Origin: Gammaproteobacteria bacterium | GTDB lineage: Bacteria > Pseudomonadota > Gammaproteobacteria > Pseudomonadales > Cellvibrionaceae | Assembly: GCA_004173475.1 (NCBI GenBank) | Contig: SEBU01000001.1 | Location: forward strand, 1,674,001-1,738,000 | Length of the DNA: 64,000 nt | Direction of reading: 5' to 3' | Shown: piece by piece, positions 33,401-41,351 of the stretch | Position numbering within the stretch: the stretch's first letter is position 1 | Layout: the number at the start of each line of letters is the position of its first letter | Translations under genes and position numbers: made by a program | Notes under the pieces: generated by a model | Told to the model about the DNA's origin: nothing | The model's database searches: none | Seen by the model: the letters and a program-made list of their open reading frames with translations, nothing else

Positions 33401-33634
33401 AACTTTTTGTGGGTAAATCGGTGTGGGTGTACCTATGGGATTACAACTGCTAACGCCAGGGCTGACTATGCCCGCGCTGTAGATCCAGTTGCCATGATCG
33501 ACGGCGCACTTGTAGCCCGCCGGGTTCGCACTGTCGCTGATATTTCCTGCGCCATAAGTGGTAAGTGCAGCGTGAGAGAGCGATGAGATAGTTAGTGTGC
33601 CCAGTAAAACAAAAATATTTTTTATGTTGATCAT
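30467..33634 (-). CDS. GH81 endo-beta-1,3-glucanase with two CBM56-like modules
   Basis: 1055 residues. Signal peptide cleaved after SHA (about residue 22). The GH81 region (about 25-790) shows MTHRWWGSISF, PLHWKN, the DESFGSQQQLNDHHFHYGYF segment and the catalytic-region motif SGHENFVLGNNNESTSEAAN with its two Glu. A polyserine linker (about 820-858) is followed by two closely similar modules of about 85 residues (STSVRFYSNNAPWADIHYTI, GGAQQNIRMTHN, NTYTVSGIPAGAVV), the CBM56 pattern that binds beta-1,3-glucan, separated by a second Ser linker. It should be secreted and cut long laminarin or curdlan chains. It has its own upstream region and a terminator, so it is a separate unit from GH3-GH16. 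Confidence 0.9.
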   Translation of the reverse strand: MINIKNIFVLLGTLTISSLSHAALTTYGAGNISDSANPAGYKCAVDHGNWIYSAGIVSPGVSSCNPIGTPTPIYPQKVAPATSKPTMTHRWWGSISFMGEMKVGDSAGAAYITPDPMTARITDRGARILGIPGGLRTSATQTTYSIPDPFSEVFDGLAIGNTAYSNMEAYLKDYSDGSVTVQWNSGSTPVMEATFVHGSPYAYFTALQGSIVIRTKAADSGEKGVFHQSGNSLGVWTEVAGDRNNFLITGHDSTSFSNVNSSAIGVSNVSKRVTITLLPQISGTPDSSMINAFAQYATQRVDKVNINYAVDRNTNKVTVSHQYQFNGSAVTTMVGLLPLHWKNSSQAVTSYKIRSARGVTKFAATNGFSYTIPYVGVLPTLPAGIGDYNLTQLKALVTEFINQGSANWNNATDTYWAGKNYGKVAELAAIARGIGMTTEADQLINWLKGELQDWFRANTNGGLDTTKYFAYDGNWNTLLGFDESFGSQQQLNDHHFHYGYFVRAAAEICRVDASWCGSTKYGPMVELLIRDYAAGRDDAMFPYLRYFDPAYGFSWASGHENFVLGNNNESTSEAANAYGAMVLYGQITGNNAITERGMYLHASSTSAYWEYWNNYDRFRGLGGDYDNFDSSYPKMTTSIIWGNGHVFGTWFSGAYAHILGIQGLPLSPLVLHIGQHADYLNNYVTLGMTESSNGKPSGLANGQWRDVWWNIWSLSNGQAAVNDMQAYGFNYTPEEGETKAHTYQWIYTLKQLGNLATGTGALTANSPAAVAFDKSGVKTYLAYNFGCTTQYVSFSDGMKLAVPAYSFRVKKTGDAIDANPGTSTCNGSSSSASSAASSVVSSSSSKSSVASSSSSSAETGNGYTVLSSTSVRFYSNNAPWADIHYTINGGAQQNIRMTHNSDNTNTYTVSGIPAGAVVRYFYTVGLSAGGAVDTSWVQFTMSGTSSAASSNKSSSISSVASSSKSSVSSSIPATGNGYQILSATSIKFYANAAPWADIHYTINNGAQQNIRMTHNADNSNTYTVTGIPAGAVVKYFYTIGQSVGAVDTAWTQVVW

Positions 33635-33902
33635 TTTGGGGGAAGTCCTCGTTATTGTTAAGTGACAACACCCAGCGCTGTCATTGCTTCCGTTATTAAA
33701 GTTATTTAAAAATCCTCGACAAAAAAGCTGAATGTGTAAAGTTACATTAACGAAAATTTCCTCAATGTTCGTCCCATGTTGGTGTTATTTATAAGATGGG
33801 AATGTTCACTTTTATGATTTGTGAGAGGGACATGCCTTTAACCGGCATAGGTGTGATGCATTCCTAAATATTTTCAGCATGGGGAAGTAATTTTTGAGGT
33901 CG
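33635..33902. other. Upstream region of GH81
   Basis: About 270 bases without a gene. Contains the inverted-repeat element at 33773-33800; AT-rich stretches between it and the GH81 start may hold the promoter, but no clear -35/-10 pair stands out. Confidence 0.5.
33773..33800. promoter_or_regulatory. Inverted-repeat element upstream of GH81
   Basis: CCCAT, 18 bases, ATGGG, preceded by CGT; the spacer ends TTTATAAG. Compared with the GH3 copy, the fifth base pair changes from C-G to T-A on both sides together. It is about 140 bases before the GH81 start codon. Confidence 0.5.
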
Positions 33903-33943
33903 AAAAAAAACCTCTCACATTCTTAATAATGTGAGAGGTTTTT
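33903..33943. terminator. Terminator after the PEP-CTERM-like gene
   Basis: CCTCTCACATT / AATGTGAGAGG stem flanked by A8 on the left and T5 on the right, 15-20 bases after the gene's stop. Works on the minus strand by position. Confidence 0.8.
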
Positions 33944-33957
33944 AGAACCTACAAAAA

Positions 33958-34404
33958 TTATCGCGATCGACGTCGCACTAATCCCAAGCCCAAAAGGCCA
34001 AGAATTACCAAAAAGAAAGGCGCTGGTTCAGATACGCGCACAGCGGCGCCACCGGCGTAGTAACTTGCTAAGGAACCTGAAATCCTATGGCAGTCAGCCT
34101 TGCTATTACAAAGGTCGGATAACTGGATACCACTTATAGAGGAAATAACAAATTGCGCGCTATCTAAATCCTCTTTAGTCAGCAAAAGACTTTCACTGTT
34201 TTTCCAATGAGCATTGGAATTTGACGCGGGGGTGAAGAAGCTAAATGCACTACGAAATTCTGCAGCAGAATCTTCACATTCTGTGACCGGTTCGCTCCAC
34301 TTAGAAGATGCTTTATTACAATTGATCAAATTTGCGCTTGCGTCCAATGCCAAACCCATAATGGCTAGTACTAGACATACATTTACTACTGCAGAACTGT
34401 TCAT
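33958..34404 (-). CDS. Small secreted protein with PEP-CTERM-like sorting tail
   Basis: 148 residues from ATG 34404, which has a very strong GGAGGAG site; an in-frame ATG at 34419 lies upstream of that site. Signal peptide (NVCLVLAIMGLALDASA), then a mature part with five cysteines (LINCNKA, TECED, DLCNSKADCHR). The C-terminus SEPAPFFLVILGLLGLGLVRRRSR has the PEP-CTERM form: a proline-containing motif, one hydrophobic helix and a basic end, with EPA in place of PEP. Such proteins are processed by exosortase and often go with exopolysaccharide; no exosortase gene is in the window. Confidence 0.78.
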   Translation of the reverse strand: MNSSAVVNVCLVLAIMGLALDASANLINCNKASSKWSEPVTECEDSAAEFRSAFSFFTPASNSNAHWKNSESLLLTKEDLDSAQFVISSISGIQLSDLCNSKADCHRISGSLASYYAGGAAVRVSEPAPFFLVILGLLGLGLVRRRSR

Positions 34405-34564
34405 GAACTCCTCCGACAAATATTATTTATTATGTAGGAGATTTTAAGCGTCATTTATTCGAACTTGATAGCCCTTAAACACCAAGTTTTCAACTGTTTG
34501 TTCGCTTGGTGAACCTAATCACAGGTGGATAGCGACGCGGGCTTCTATCGCTTGTCAACTTTTA

Positions 34565-35401
34565 CTAAAACGGCCACCAGATGCTGGGCAAATTATCTTT
34601 TCGCAGGATCGCCGCTATATCCATGGTGACCGCCACCCCCGCATGAACCATGACACCGCCCCAGATTGATCGGGAGCGCAAGGCTAATATCCCCAAAAAC
34701 AAACCAAATAAAATTGCACCTGTTGCTTCCAACCAAAGCTTGGGGAAATGAATCATCAAATAGGGCACACACATAACCCAAACTGCATTAGCACCTATTG
34801 CGGGTCGCAGTGAATTAAGAATAAAACCACGGAAGAAAAATTCTAAACAGACAAATTGCGTGAGATACAAAAATTCCCAAGCGAATAGATCAAACCAGCT
34901 ACGGCTCGCCAGTGAATAGAAAGGGTAATGATTCACGAAATCCTGGCCGCGACTCACCAAATAAATAAACAACAAAATCGGGCTTAGCAACAATAAATAA
35001 CCGCGCCAATGCTGCGGAGCTTCATTAAGCTGCCAACCAAAATTCCGCACACGCGCTTTTAAAATATAGCGAATTAATAACGCTGGTATAAGCACATACC
35101 CGATTGCGTGAACGCTTGTCCACCATACATAGCCCAACAATTCATCAATACCTGCATCAACACTTTTTTGAATATAGTAATTCGCAGGCAGACCCTGCCA
35201 CCCTTCAATTAAGTTCAGAATATCCTGCAGATTGCTGGAGAATTTTCCGTAATGCATAAACAGCAAACATACAGAAACGCAGGCTAATATTGCGAAAACC
35301 CTGCGCAAGGCTTGGGGTTTGTTGAGCGTATAAGAGGGTGATTCAGAATCAATTTCATCCAGAGACGTAAGAATATTTTTGGGGTGGAGTTTTGTTAGCA
35401 T
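34565..35401 (-). CDS. CPBP family intramembrane metalloprotease (CAAX-like)
   Basis: 278 residues with a soluble N-terminus of about 35 residues and about seven transmembrane segments. The C-terminal half carries the family motifs in changed form: CLEFFFRGFIL (EExxxR usually; the second Glu is Phe here), VPYLMIHFPK (the FxxxH position) and GGVMVHAGVAVTMD (HxxxN/D). It may be a glutamic-type protease or an inactive relative. Role unknown. It is preceded by the PhyH and FemAB-like genes on the same strand with 52 bases between. Confidence 0.82.
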   Translation of the reverse strand: MLTKLHPKNILTSLDEIDSESPSYTLNKPQALRRVFAILACVSVCLLFMHYGKFSSNLQDILNLIEGWQGLPANYYIQKSVDAGIDELLGYVWWTSVHAIGYVLIPALLIRYILKARVRNFGWQLNEAPQHWRGYLLLLSPILLFIYLVSRGQDFVNHYPFYSLASRSWFDLFAWEFLYLTQFVCLEFFFRGFILNSLRPAIGANAVWVMCVPYLMIHFPKLWLEATGAILFGLFLGILALRSRSIWGGVMVHAGVAVTMDIAAILRKDNLPSIWWPF

Positions 35402-35453
35402 TATTTTCTCAGTTTTTTTAATATTTCGATTAATTATTCATTGATTAAAAAAA

Positions 35454-36134
35454 TTAACCCCAATAAACACCTTCCGGTAGCGGCCAATCACTAAATTCAA
35501 AATGCAAAACACGTCGGTTGCTAGGCGCTACACTTTTATTTGAGGCATGAAGCAATAGCGGTCGCATAATTAACGCATCACCTGCGTCTACTTCACAAAA
35601 ATAAATTTCGTTGCTAGCTATTTTATTCGCAATAACCTCAGCGGGTAAAATACCCAATGTATGACTGTTTGGGATGACCTTAAGACAACCATTTTCGTTT
35701 GATGCAGAATCCAAATGAATTCTAAGTGTAACCATATTTTTTAGCACTTCTAACGGGGGTTGAACATGTAGCATATTTTCCTTTACGCTCCAGATACTCC
35801 AACCTGTTTCTTCAAACCTTGAGGATACACAAACTGTTCTGTCCTGATGCCAAGTCACATACCAATTAGATTCTGCTGATTTATTGAAAAGCATAGCTCT
35901 CACAAGCCGTACTGAGGCCGGAAGAAATGAATCGGATTTACCTTTAAACTCTTCAGATGCTAAATATTCTCCAATAATTTTTAGCTTTTTATTTATATTC
36001 CGTACTCCTCCTGTCTCTTTGTGAAATCCAACTCTATTTATTTCATAAATAAGGTTGCCAATCCATTCTTGAGAGATAAAATTTTTTAGGATTTCAAAAC
36101 CATTTTCAGTAAAATTCAAAATTTTATTCCACAC
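35454..36134 (-). CDS. Phytanoyl-CoA dioxygenase (PhyH) family protein
   Basis: 226 residues of the Fe(II)/2-oxoglutarate dioxygenase fold. Metal ligands are seen as WHQD (His-x-Asp, about 96-98) and LLHAS (distal His, about 190), with the 2-oxoglutarate Arg in NRRVLHFEF; GCLKVIPNSHTLG is the typical PhyH strand. It should hydroxylate an unknown small molecule. Its start overlaps the 3' end of the FemAB-like gene by 11 bases, so the two are translationally coupled and probably act in one pathway. Confidence 0.85.
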   Translation of the reverse strand: MWNKILNFTENGFEILKNFISQEWIGNLIYEINRVGFHKETGGVRNINKKLKIIGEYLASEEFKGKSDSFLPASVRLVRAMLFNKSAESNWYVTWHQDRTVCVSSRFEETGWSIWSVKENMLHVQPPLEVLKNMVTLRIHLDSASNENGCLKVIPNSHTLGILPAEVIANKIASNEIYFCEVDAGDALIMRPLLLHASNKSVAPSNRRVLHFEFSDWPLPEGVYWG

Positions 36135-37263
36135 TCTTAAAAGGCAAAAACTCTTTCATCTCTTCGATGTACGTTAAATTCCCCTGGCTCTCTTCGGAAA
36201 TGTTGTGATTGATCGCGGACCTGAAACGTTCGTCTGCAATCCAATGGTTTGAATAAACTGGTGACGGGATGAAACCCCGCTGGATTTTGTGTTCGCCCTG
36301 CGCGCCAGCTTCAAATTTTTGCAAGTTATTTTTAATGCAGAAATCAATTCCCTGATAGTAGCAAAGTTCAAAGTGAAGGAATTCAACTTCTTCAACGCAC
36401 CCCCAATGCCTTCCGTACAATGTAGTGCTATTAAAAAAATATAAGGCACCAGCAATGTAGTGGCCATTGCGTTTGGCAAAAATTATCAGGGTTTGCTCAG
36501 GCATTGAATTTTGAATGTAAGTAAAAAACTCACGTTTTAAATAGCCGCCGTGGCCACTGCGTTTTGCATAGGTGTCTTGGTAGAATTGATGAAAATAATC
36601 CCAATGCTCTGAAGTTAAATCAGTTCCGGTAAGACGTTCTATTTCTATGCATTGATCAACAATTGATTGGCGTTCTTTTTTTACGGCTTTACGTTTCCTG
36701 GAATTAAATGTTTCCAAAAAATCGGGAAAATGTTTGTAGTTATTATTATGCCAATGAAACTGCGTAGTGATTTTTAAGCTGAGTTTTTGTTGGCTCCATA
36801 AATTTGCTTCCTGCTGATCAGCTAACAAAATATGAAGTGATGAAATTTTTGCATGTTCGGCATTGGCAATCAAAGTTTCGGCAACGAATGAAAACAGTCT
36901 TTCCTTATCAACATTGTTCACGTGCGCTAGCCGTATCCCAGTGGCGGGAACAAATGGAATTGCGCTAAGTAGTTTTGGATAATAGTCCAAGCCATAGCGT
37001 TGATATGCGTTCGCCCAACTGAAATCAAAAATATATTCACCATAGGAGTGAAATTTTAAATATAACGGCAAAACTGCAATTGTAATGTCGCCATCATAAA
37101 CAACCAGATGATGCGGTTTCCAACCTGTGGCTGGGCTAACAGAACCGCTTTGTTCCAATGCAGCAAGAAACTCGTGACGTAAAAAGGGATTTTCGGAATT
37201 AGCAATCGAGTTCCACACTGCGGGATCTATATAGCCTATCGAATCGAAAAATATGCATCTCAT
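36124..37263 (-). CDS. FemAB-like N-acyltransferase (peptidogalycan biosynthesis-type)
   Basis: 379 residues from ATG 37263; an in-frame start at 37311 is less likely, since the family normally begins near the FFDSIGYIDPAVWNSI segment. It shows the pattern of the FemAB-like GNAT family PF04339: NPFLRHEFLAALEQSGSV, WKPHHLVVYDGD, then FNSRKRKAVKKERQ in the middle and the C-terminal YQGIDFCIKNNLQKFEAGAQGEHKIQRGF with HWIAD. Members transfer acyl groups to amines, but substrates are mostly unknown. It is the first gene of a probable three-gene unit with PhyH and CPBP. Confidence 0.85.
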   Translation of the reverse strand: MRCIFFDSIGYIDPAVWNSIANSENPFLRHEFLAALEQSGSVSPATGWKPHHLVVYDGDITIAVLPLYLKFHSYGEYIFDFSWANAYQRYGLDYYPKLLSAIPFVPATGIRLAHVNNVDKERLFSFVAETLIANAEHAKISSLHILLADQQEANLWSQQKLSLKITTQFHWHNNNYKHFPDFLETFNSRKRKAVKKERQSIVDQCIEIERLTGTDLTSEHWDYFHQFYQDTYAKRSGHGGYLKREFFTYIQNSMPEQTLIIFAKRNGHYIAGALYFFNSTTLYGRHWGCVEEVEFLHFELCYYQGIDFCIKNNLQKFEAGAQGEHKIQRGFIPSPVYSNHWIADERFRSAINHNISEESQGNLTYIEEMKEFLPFKSVE

Positions 37264-37311
37264 TAATATCCACTCATTGTTGCAACATCTCAAGGTAACA
37301 ACTTTTCTCAA

Positions 37312-37650
37312 CGCAGAGAACAGCTTTCTATTACGTCTACTTTATGTTCGGCTTTGAGGCACCGTTGGCCCTGTGATCATTTCTAACCTTGCTTGTTTTA
37401 AAGCGCGATTATGGCGCTTAAACAATCAATGCAGGAATTTTACTTATCCGACATCTTATCTTTGACTGACTAATACACCATGGCAACTTGAAGGCTGGTC
37501 ATTCGTAGCTTGTGTGAAGTAGAATCGACCTTCATTTGGTTACCCTGGATTTTCAATGCCAACCGCAGAACCCGACCCTGAACCTCAGAGTCACGTGTAT
37601 GTTTATTCAAATGCTTCACCCCATCACGTTTATAAGGTGAGGTGCTGACC
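37312..37650. other. Intergenic region between FemAB-like and TerC genes
   Basis: About 340 bases between divergent genes, presumably holding both promoters. I looked for the manganese (yybP-ykoY) riboswitch often found before TerC genes and saw no convincing core. AAGGTGAG before TerC is its ribosome binding site. Confidence 0.5.
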
Positions 37651-39219
37651 GTGGAATGGATGTTTGATCCCACCGCTTGGCTAGGTTTGTTCACCCTAAT
37701 AATCCTTGAGATTGTTCTTGGTATAGACAATCTAATTTTTGTGGCTGTATTAGCCAACAAGCTCCCCAAGCACCAACGCGACAAGGCCCGCGTCATAGGC
37801 TTAAGTCTCGCCCTCCTGTTACGCCTTGGTTTATTGGCCGGCATCTCTTGGCTTGTAACCCTGACAGAGCCTTTATTTAATATTTTTAATAAAGATTTGT
37901 CGGGGCGCGATCTGATTCTGATTTTTGGCGGCCTGTTTTTGCTTTTCAAAGCCACCCTTGAACTGCATGAACGCGTAGAAGGCAAAGTAAATACCCAGCG
38001 CAGTAGCCGCGTGCACGCCGCTTTTTGGGCGGTTATTGCTCAAATCATTATTCTGGATGCGGTCTTTTCGTTGGATGCGGTCATCACAGCCATAGGTATA
38101 GTTAATCATCTGTCAATCATGATGATTGCTGTGATTATCGCCATGGTCATCATGATCATTGCTAGTAAATCGCTCACCGAATTCGTCAATAAACATCCTA
38201 CGGTTGTGATGCTTTGTTTAGGCTTCCTGTTAATGATTGGCTTTAGCCTGGTTGCGGAGGGCGCTGGCCTCCATATCCCTAAAGGTTACCTCTACGGCGC
38301 AATCGCCTTCTCGGTATTAATCGAATTTTTCAACCAACTCGCTCGTTCCAATCGCACACGACATTTAATAGGTGAGCGCCCTCTGCGCGACCGCACTGCT
38401 GAAGCAGTTCTTAAATTATTAGGCGGCCGCAGCGATGCTGATGAAGTGGGCCACGATATAGTCGCTATGGCGGACCCGAAAGGCGAAGAACTGGTATTTG
38501 AAAATAGCGAGCGTCAAATGATTCGCTCGGTATTGCAGCTTACCGAACGCTCGGTGCAATCCTTAATGACGCCACGCCCGGATATCATTTGGGTCGATGT
38601 AAACGCAACGCCCGAAGAGCTGCTTAATGTTTTAAAAACCACGCCGCAAACCCGCCTTTTGGTGGCACGCGACGAGCTGGACAATTTACACGGCGTGGTA
38701 CAAAGTCGAGATTTGCTGGCGGCTGCATTGAGCAACCAACCGCTCGACCTGGCCGCACTTGCCGTAGAACCGCTCGCGGTTCCAGAGGGAACCAGCGCGC
38801 TGAATGTATTGGAAATGCTGCGCCAGCAGCCAGTGCCGCTCGCTATTGTGATTGACGAATATGGCAGCATTAAAGGTGTAGTCACCACCAGCGATTTGTT
38901 GGCGGCCATCGCAGGTGAAGTAGCGGACACGAACGATTTACCACTGGTTGTTAAACAGGAAAACGGCTGGTTAGTGGATGGTAGTTTGTCGCTCGAACAA
39001 TTGGACGAATTGCTCGGTATAAAACTCGAACGCGCTGAAGGCGATTATTTTACGGTAGCGGGCTTATTGCTTGAACAACTGCAGCACATTCCCACCATTG
39101 GTGAAACTATAAGCATCTCTGGTTTTGGATTTGAAATCACCAAAATGGAAGGGCGCAGAATTTTGCAAGTATTAGTCAGCGGAACTGCAAAACATGAACT
39201 CGATGACGACTCGCATTAA
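37651..39219 (+). CDS. TerC family membrane protein with CBS pair and CorC domain
   Basis: 522 residues. GTG 37651 gives the canonical start [16 protein letters not shown] 37642 is the alternative. Residues 1 to about 225 are the TerC domain, with seven or so helices and the conserved acidic motifs [11 protein letters not shown] and [14 protein letters not shown], which are implicated in metal-ion transport. A CBS pair (about 280-400, [12 protein letters not shown]...[18 protein letters not shown]) and a CorC/HlyC-associated domain (about 425-510) follow. It likely exports manganese or a related ion, controlled by nucleotide binding at the CBS domains. It is monocistronic. Confidence 0.9.
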   Translation: MEWMFDPTAWLGLFTLIILEIVLGIDNLIFVAVLANKLPKHQRDKARVIGLSLALLLRLGLLAGISWLVTLTEPLFNIFNKDLSGRDLILIFGGLFLLFKATLELHERVEGKVNTQRSSRVHAAFWAVIAQIIILDAVFSLDAVITAIGIVNHLSIMMIAVIIAMVIMIIASKSLTEFVNKHPTVVMLCLGFLLMIGFSLVAEGAGLHIPKGYLYGAIAFSVLIEFFNQLARSNRTRHLIGERPLRDRTAEAVLKLLGGRSDADEVGHDIVAMADPKGEELVFENSERQMIRSVLQLTERSVQSLMTPRPDIIWVDVNATPEELLNVLKTTPQTRLLVARDELDNLHGVVQSRDLLAAALSNQPLDLAALAVEPLAVPEGTSALNVLEMLRQQPVPLAIVIDEYGSIKGVVTTSDLLAAIAGEVADTNDLPLVVKQENGWLVDGSLSLEQLDELLGIKLERAEGDYFTVAGLLLEQLQHIPTIGETISISGFGFEITKMEGRRILQVLVSGTAKHELDDDSH

Positions 39220-39277
39220 CTCAACATCATCTTACGATAAGAAATCATCCAGGTAAGAAGCAATCCAGCGATGGTTT

Positions 39278-41242
39278 CTATCGACCTTTTTGCGCAGGTC
39301 TTTTTTTCGCTAGCGGCGAAACCGATGGAAGAATTATTTTTCGTGGCCCACGCTTCTCATCCTCATAAGCGTCTAAAAAATCAAAAATAATATTCGTTGG
39401 CATCTTATTAGAGTTACTTAAGGCAACCATACCAATTTTTAACTCTTTGTTGAAAACCATCTGCGATTGAAAACCTAAAACATATCCACCATGGTGAACG
39501 AAATTTTTGTCGCCACGATAATCAAACACCCGCCATCCAATACCATAATGCGTGTCCGTTACGCCTTCGCGAGCGCCGTAATGGGATTGCGATGGTGTAT
39601 TTTTTGTTACTTTATCGTGAACCGCATTCAATACATTGGGGGCTAACACGTCGGGATTTTGGCCCATTTGCGCAAGTACCCAACGCGCCATATCCGTAAT
39701 GCTTGCATTAGCGCCCGCCGCCGGGTGCATGCGATAATAATTTTCCGTAATTTTTTCGGTATACCAACCTTTGCTGGTGGCGACATGGGGAAGCGCATAA
39801 TTGTTGTGGGCTTTTAATCCCGCCAAACCAAAAGATGCTGTCTGCATACCAAGCGGGTTAAATAATTTTTCCTGCACATATTGTTCATACGGTTTTCCGG
39901 TTTTATTTCGCACCATGCCATCGAACAAACTAAAACTTACGTTTTGATAGGCATAGCATTTTCCAGGTGGACAAACAAAATTAACCGATTTTAATTTTTG
40001 TACCACCGAATCGAAAGGTAAACCGTCTTCAATATAATTATCGCCCGAATGCGTGGGCAACCCGGTGGATTGTGACAAAATATCGCGTAGCGATAGCTGG
40101 TTACCGTAACGCGGATTACTGAATTGAATATTCGGTAATACTGAAACCACGGGCGTAGTCCAACTTAAAACACCTTCGTTTACCAAAATACCTGCAGTAG
40201 TTCCTGCAATTGTTTTAGAGCAAGACGCGAGACGAAACGCCGTATCCGTGTCGATAAAATCTCTTCCGCCTGCTTTTTTAACGCCGTAAGCTTGTAATAC
40301 TTTTACTTTCCCATCGGCAATAATAGCAATCGCAATTCCAGGCAAGCGCGGAACAATTTTGGCTTCAACATATTTTTTGAATTCTGTAATGTAAGCTTCA
40401 CGCGCATTGCTCATCGGCAGAGGTATATTTTTTACTGCAGCTACTACAGGAACAGTAGGCGCGACTGCAGCGGGGTCGGCCAAATCAGGTTGCACAGGAA
40501 GGGTTTCACCATCGGGCGCGGTGTCTTTTACTGCTGCCGCTGCTTCAGCCGTTCCTTCAGTAAGCATATTTTCTGCAGAAATTTCATCGCCTAAGTCGCC
40601 GTCGTCATCAACAACTGTTTCATTGGTTGCTCCAACAGACGCGATATTTTTAGCGGCTTCCGCATTGGAAACGGTATTTTCTGCAGTGACCGGTAGACCA
40701 GATACCGCCGCTTCCATTGAATTAGTCGATGGAAGTATTTCAGAAGGTGTAGCTGTCACGGCCTGACTATTTTCGTTGATAACGGTTAAACTTTTTGCGA
40801 TAGAGGGCGGCGGCGCTTGCGTCATTGGCGTTGCGTTGGAAATAAGCTTTTGCTCAGGTTTTGTCTCGGCAGTCTTTTTATTAGCGACGATCTTACTGGA
40901 GGATTTGCTAGAAGATTTTTTTTCGATTTTGGCGGATTTAGTATTTGTTTTATCTCGCTGCTTCGCGGCTCTCCGTGGGCTAGAGGAAGTCGAGGCAGTT
41001 TCGTAAAGCGCGCGTATCGCATCTTCTTGCGTTTGCTCAACGGGTAGGGGTTTAATTTCCGGAGCACTGCTAACTGCGCGTTCAACTTGAATATTTACCG
41101 GATAGGAAATTCGCTTCTCATCTTGCCCGTAAACCTGTGGCGCCAAACACATGAAAGCCAAACTCAATACGATAGAGTGAGCTGAGCCCTGCGCAGAAAA
41201 TATTGATAATAGTTTAGTAAAAAAATTTCTTACTCGTTTCAT
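39278..41242 (-). CDS. Serine hydrolase (class C beta-lactamase / PBP-like) with long N-terminal extension
   Basis: 654 residues. The signal segment (SIVLSLAFMCLAPQVYG) is followed by about 220 residues of low-complexity Ala/Glu/Lys/Pro sequence. The hydrolase domain (about 270-640) has the SxxK motif as LASCSKTIAG, the Tyr motif as YAYQNVSF and HHGGYVLG in place of the KTG motif. That set is typical of the beta-lactamase/esterase family PF00144, so the enzyme may be a D-aminopeptidase, esterase or cell-wall hydrolase. The extension (KSSKIEKKSSSKSSSK, then acidic AEAA stretches) is probably disordered in the periplasm. Confidence 0.85.
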   Translation of the reverse strand: MKRVRNFFTKLLSIFSAQGSAHSIVLSLAFMCLAPQVYGQDEKRISYPVNIQVERAVSSAPEIKPLPVEQTQEDAIRALYETASTSSSPRRAAKQRDKTNTKSAKIEKKSSSKSSSKIVANKKTAETKPEQKLISNATPMTQAPPPSIAKSLTVINENSQAVTATPSEILPSTNSMEAAVSGLPVTAENTVSNAEAAKNIASVGATNETVVDDDGDLGDEISAENMLTEGTAEAAAAVKDTAPDGETLPVQPDLADPAAVAPTVPVVAAVKNIPLPMSNAREAYITEFKKYVEAKIVPRLPGIAIAIIADGKVKVLQAYGVKKAGGRDFIDTDTAFRLASCSKTIAGTTAGILVNEGVLSWTTPVVSVLPNIQFSNPRYGNQLSLRDILSQSTGLPTHSGDNYIEDGLPFDSVVQKLKSVNFVCPPGKCYAYQNVSFSLFDGMVRNKTGKPYEQYVQEKLFNPLGMQTASFGLAGLKAHNNYALPHVATSKGWYTEKITENYYRMHPAAGANASITDMARWVLAQMGQNPDVLAPNVLNAVHDKVTKNTPSQSHYGAREGVTDTHYGIGWRVFDYRGDKNFVHHGGYVLGFQSQMVFNKELKIGMVALSNSNKMPTNIIFDFLDAYEDEKRGPRKIILPSVSPLAKKRPAQKGR

Positions 41243-41291
41243 AACGTCTATGCGCAACCATCGGCAAAGAACGCTGGATAAATTCGCAAAA

Positions 41292-41340
41292 ATTTGCGCC
41301 GCATCTGCTCATAAATAGAGAACAATCATGCGGCGCAAAT
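41292..41340 (-). terminator. Hairpin between RoxA-like and serine hydrolase genes
   Basis: Perfect 13-bp inverted repeat ATTTGCGCCGCAT / ATGCGGCGCAAAT with a 23-base loop, followed on the minus strand by TTTTT. It lies 12 bases after the cytochrome stop; the long loop makes it a less typical terminator. Confidence 0.55.
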
Positions 41341-41351
41341 ATTATTAAAGC

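Noticed and set aside
37400..37650. Manganese riboswitch before TerC
   Set aside because: The conserved core and its pairing could not be found.
37470..37985. Minus-strand frame opposite the start of TerC
   Set aside because: Antisense to a clear TerC gene; Arg/Ser-rich translation typical of a shadow frame.
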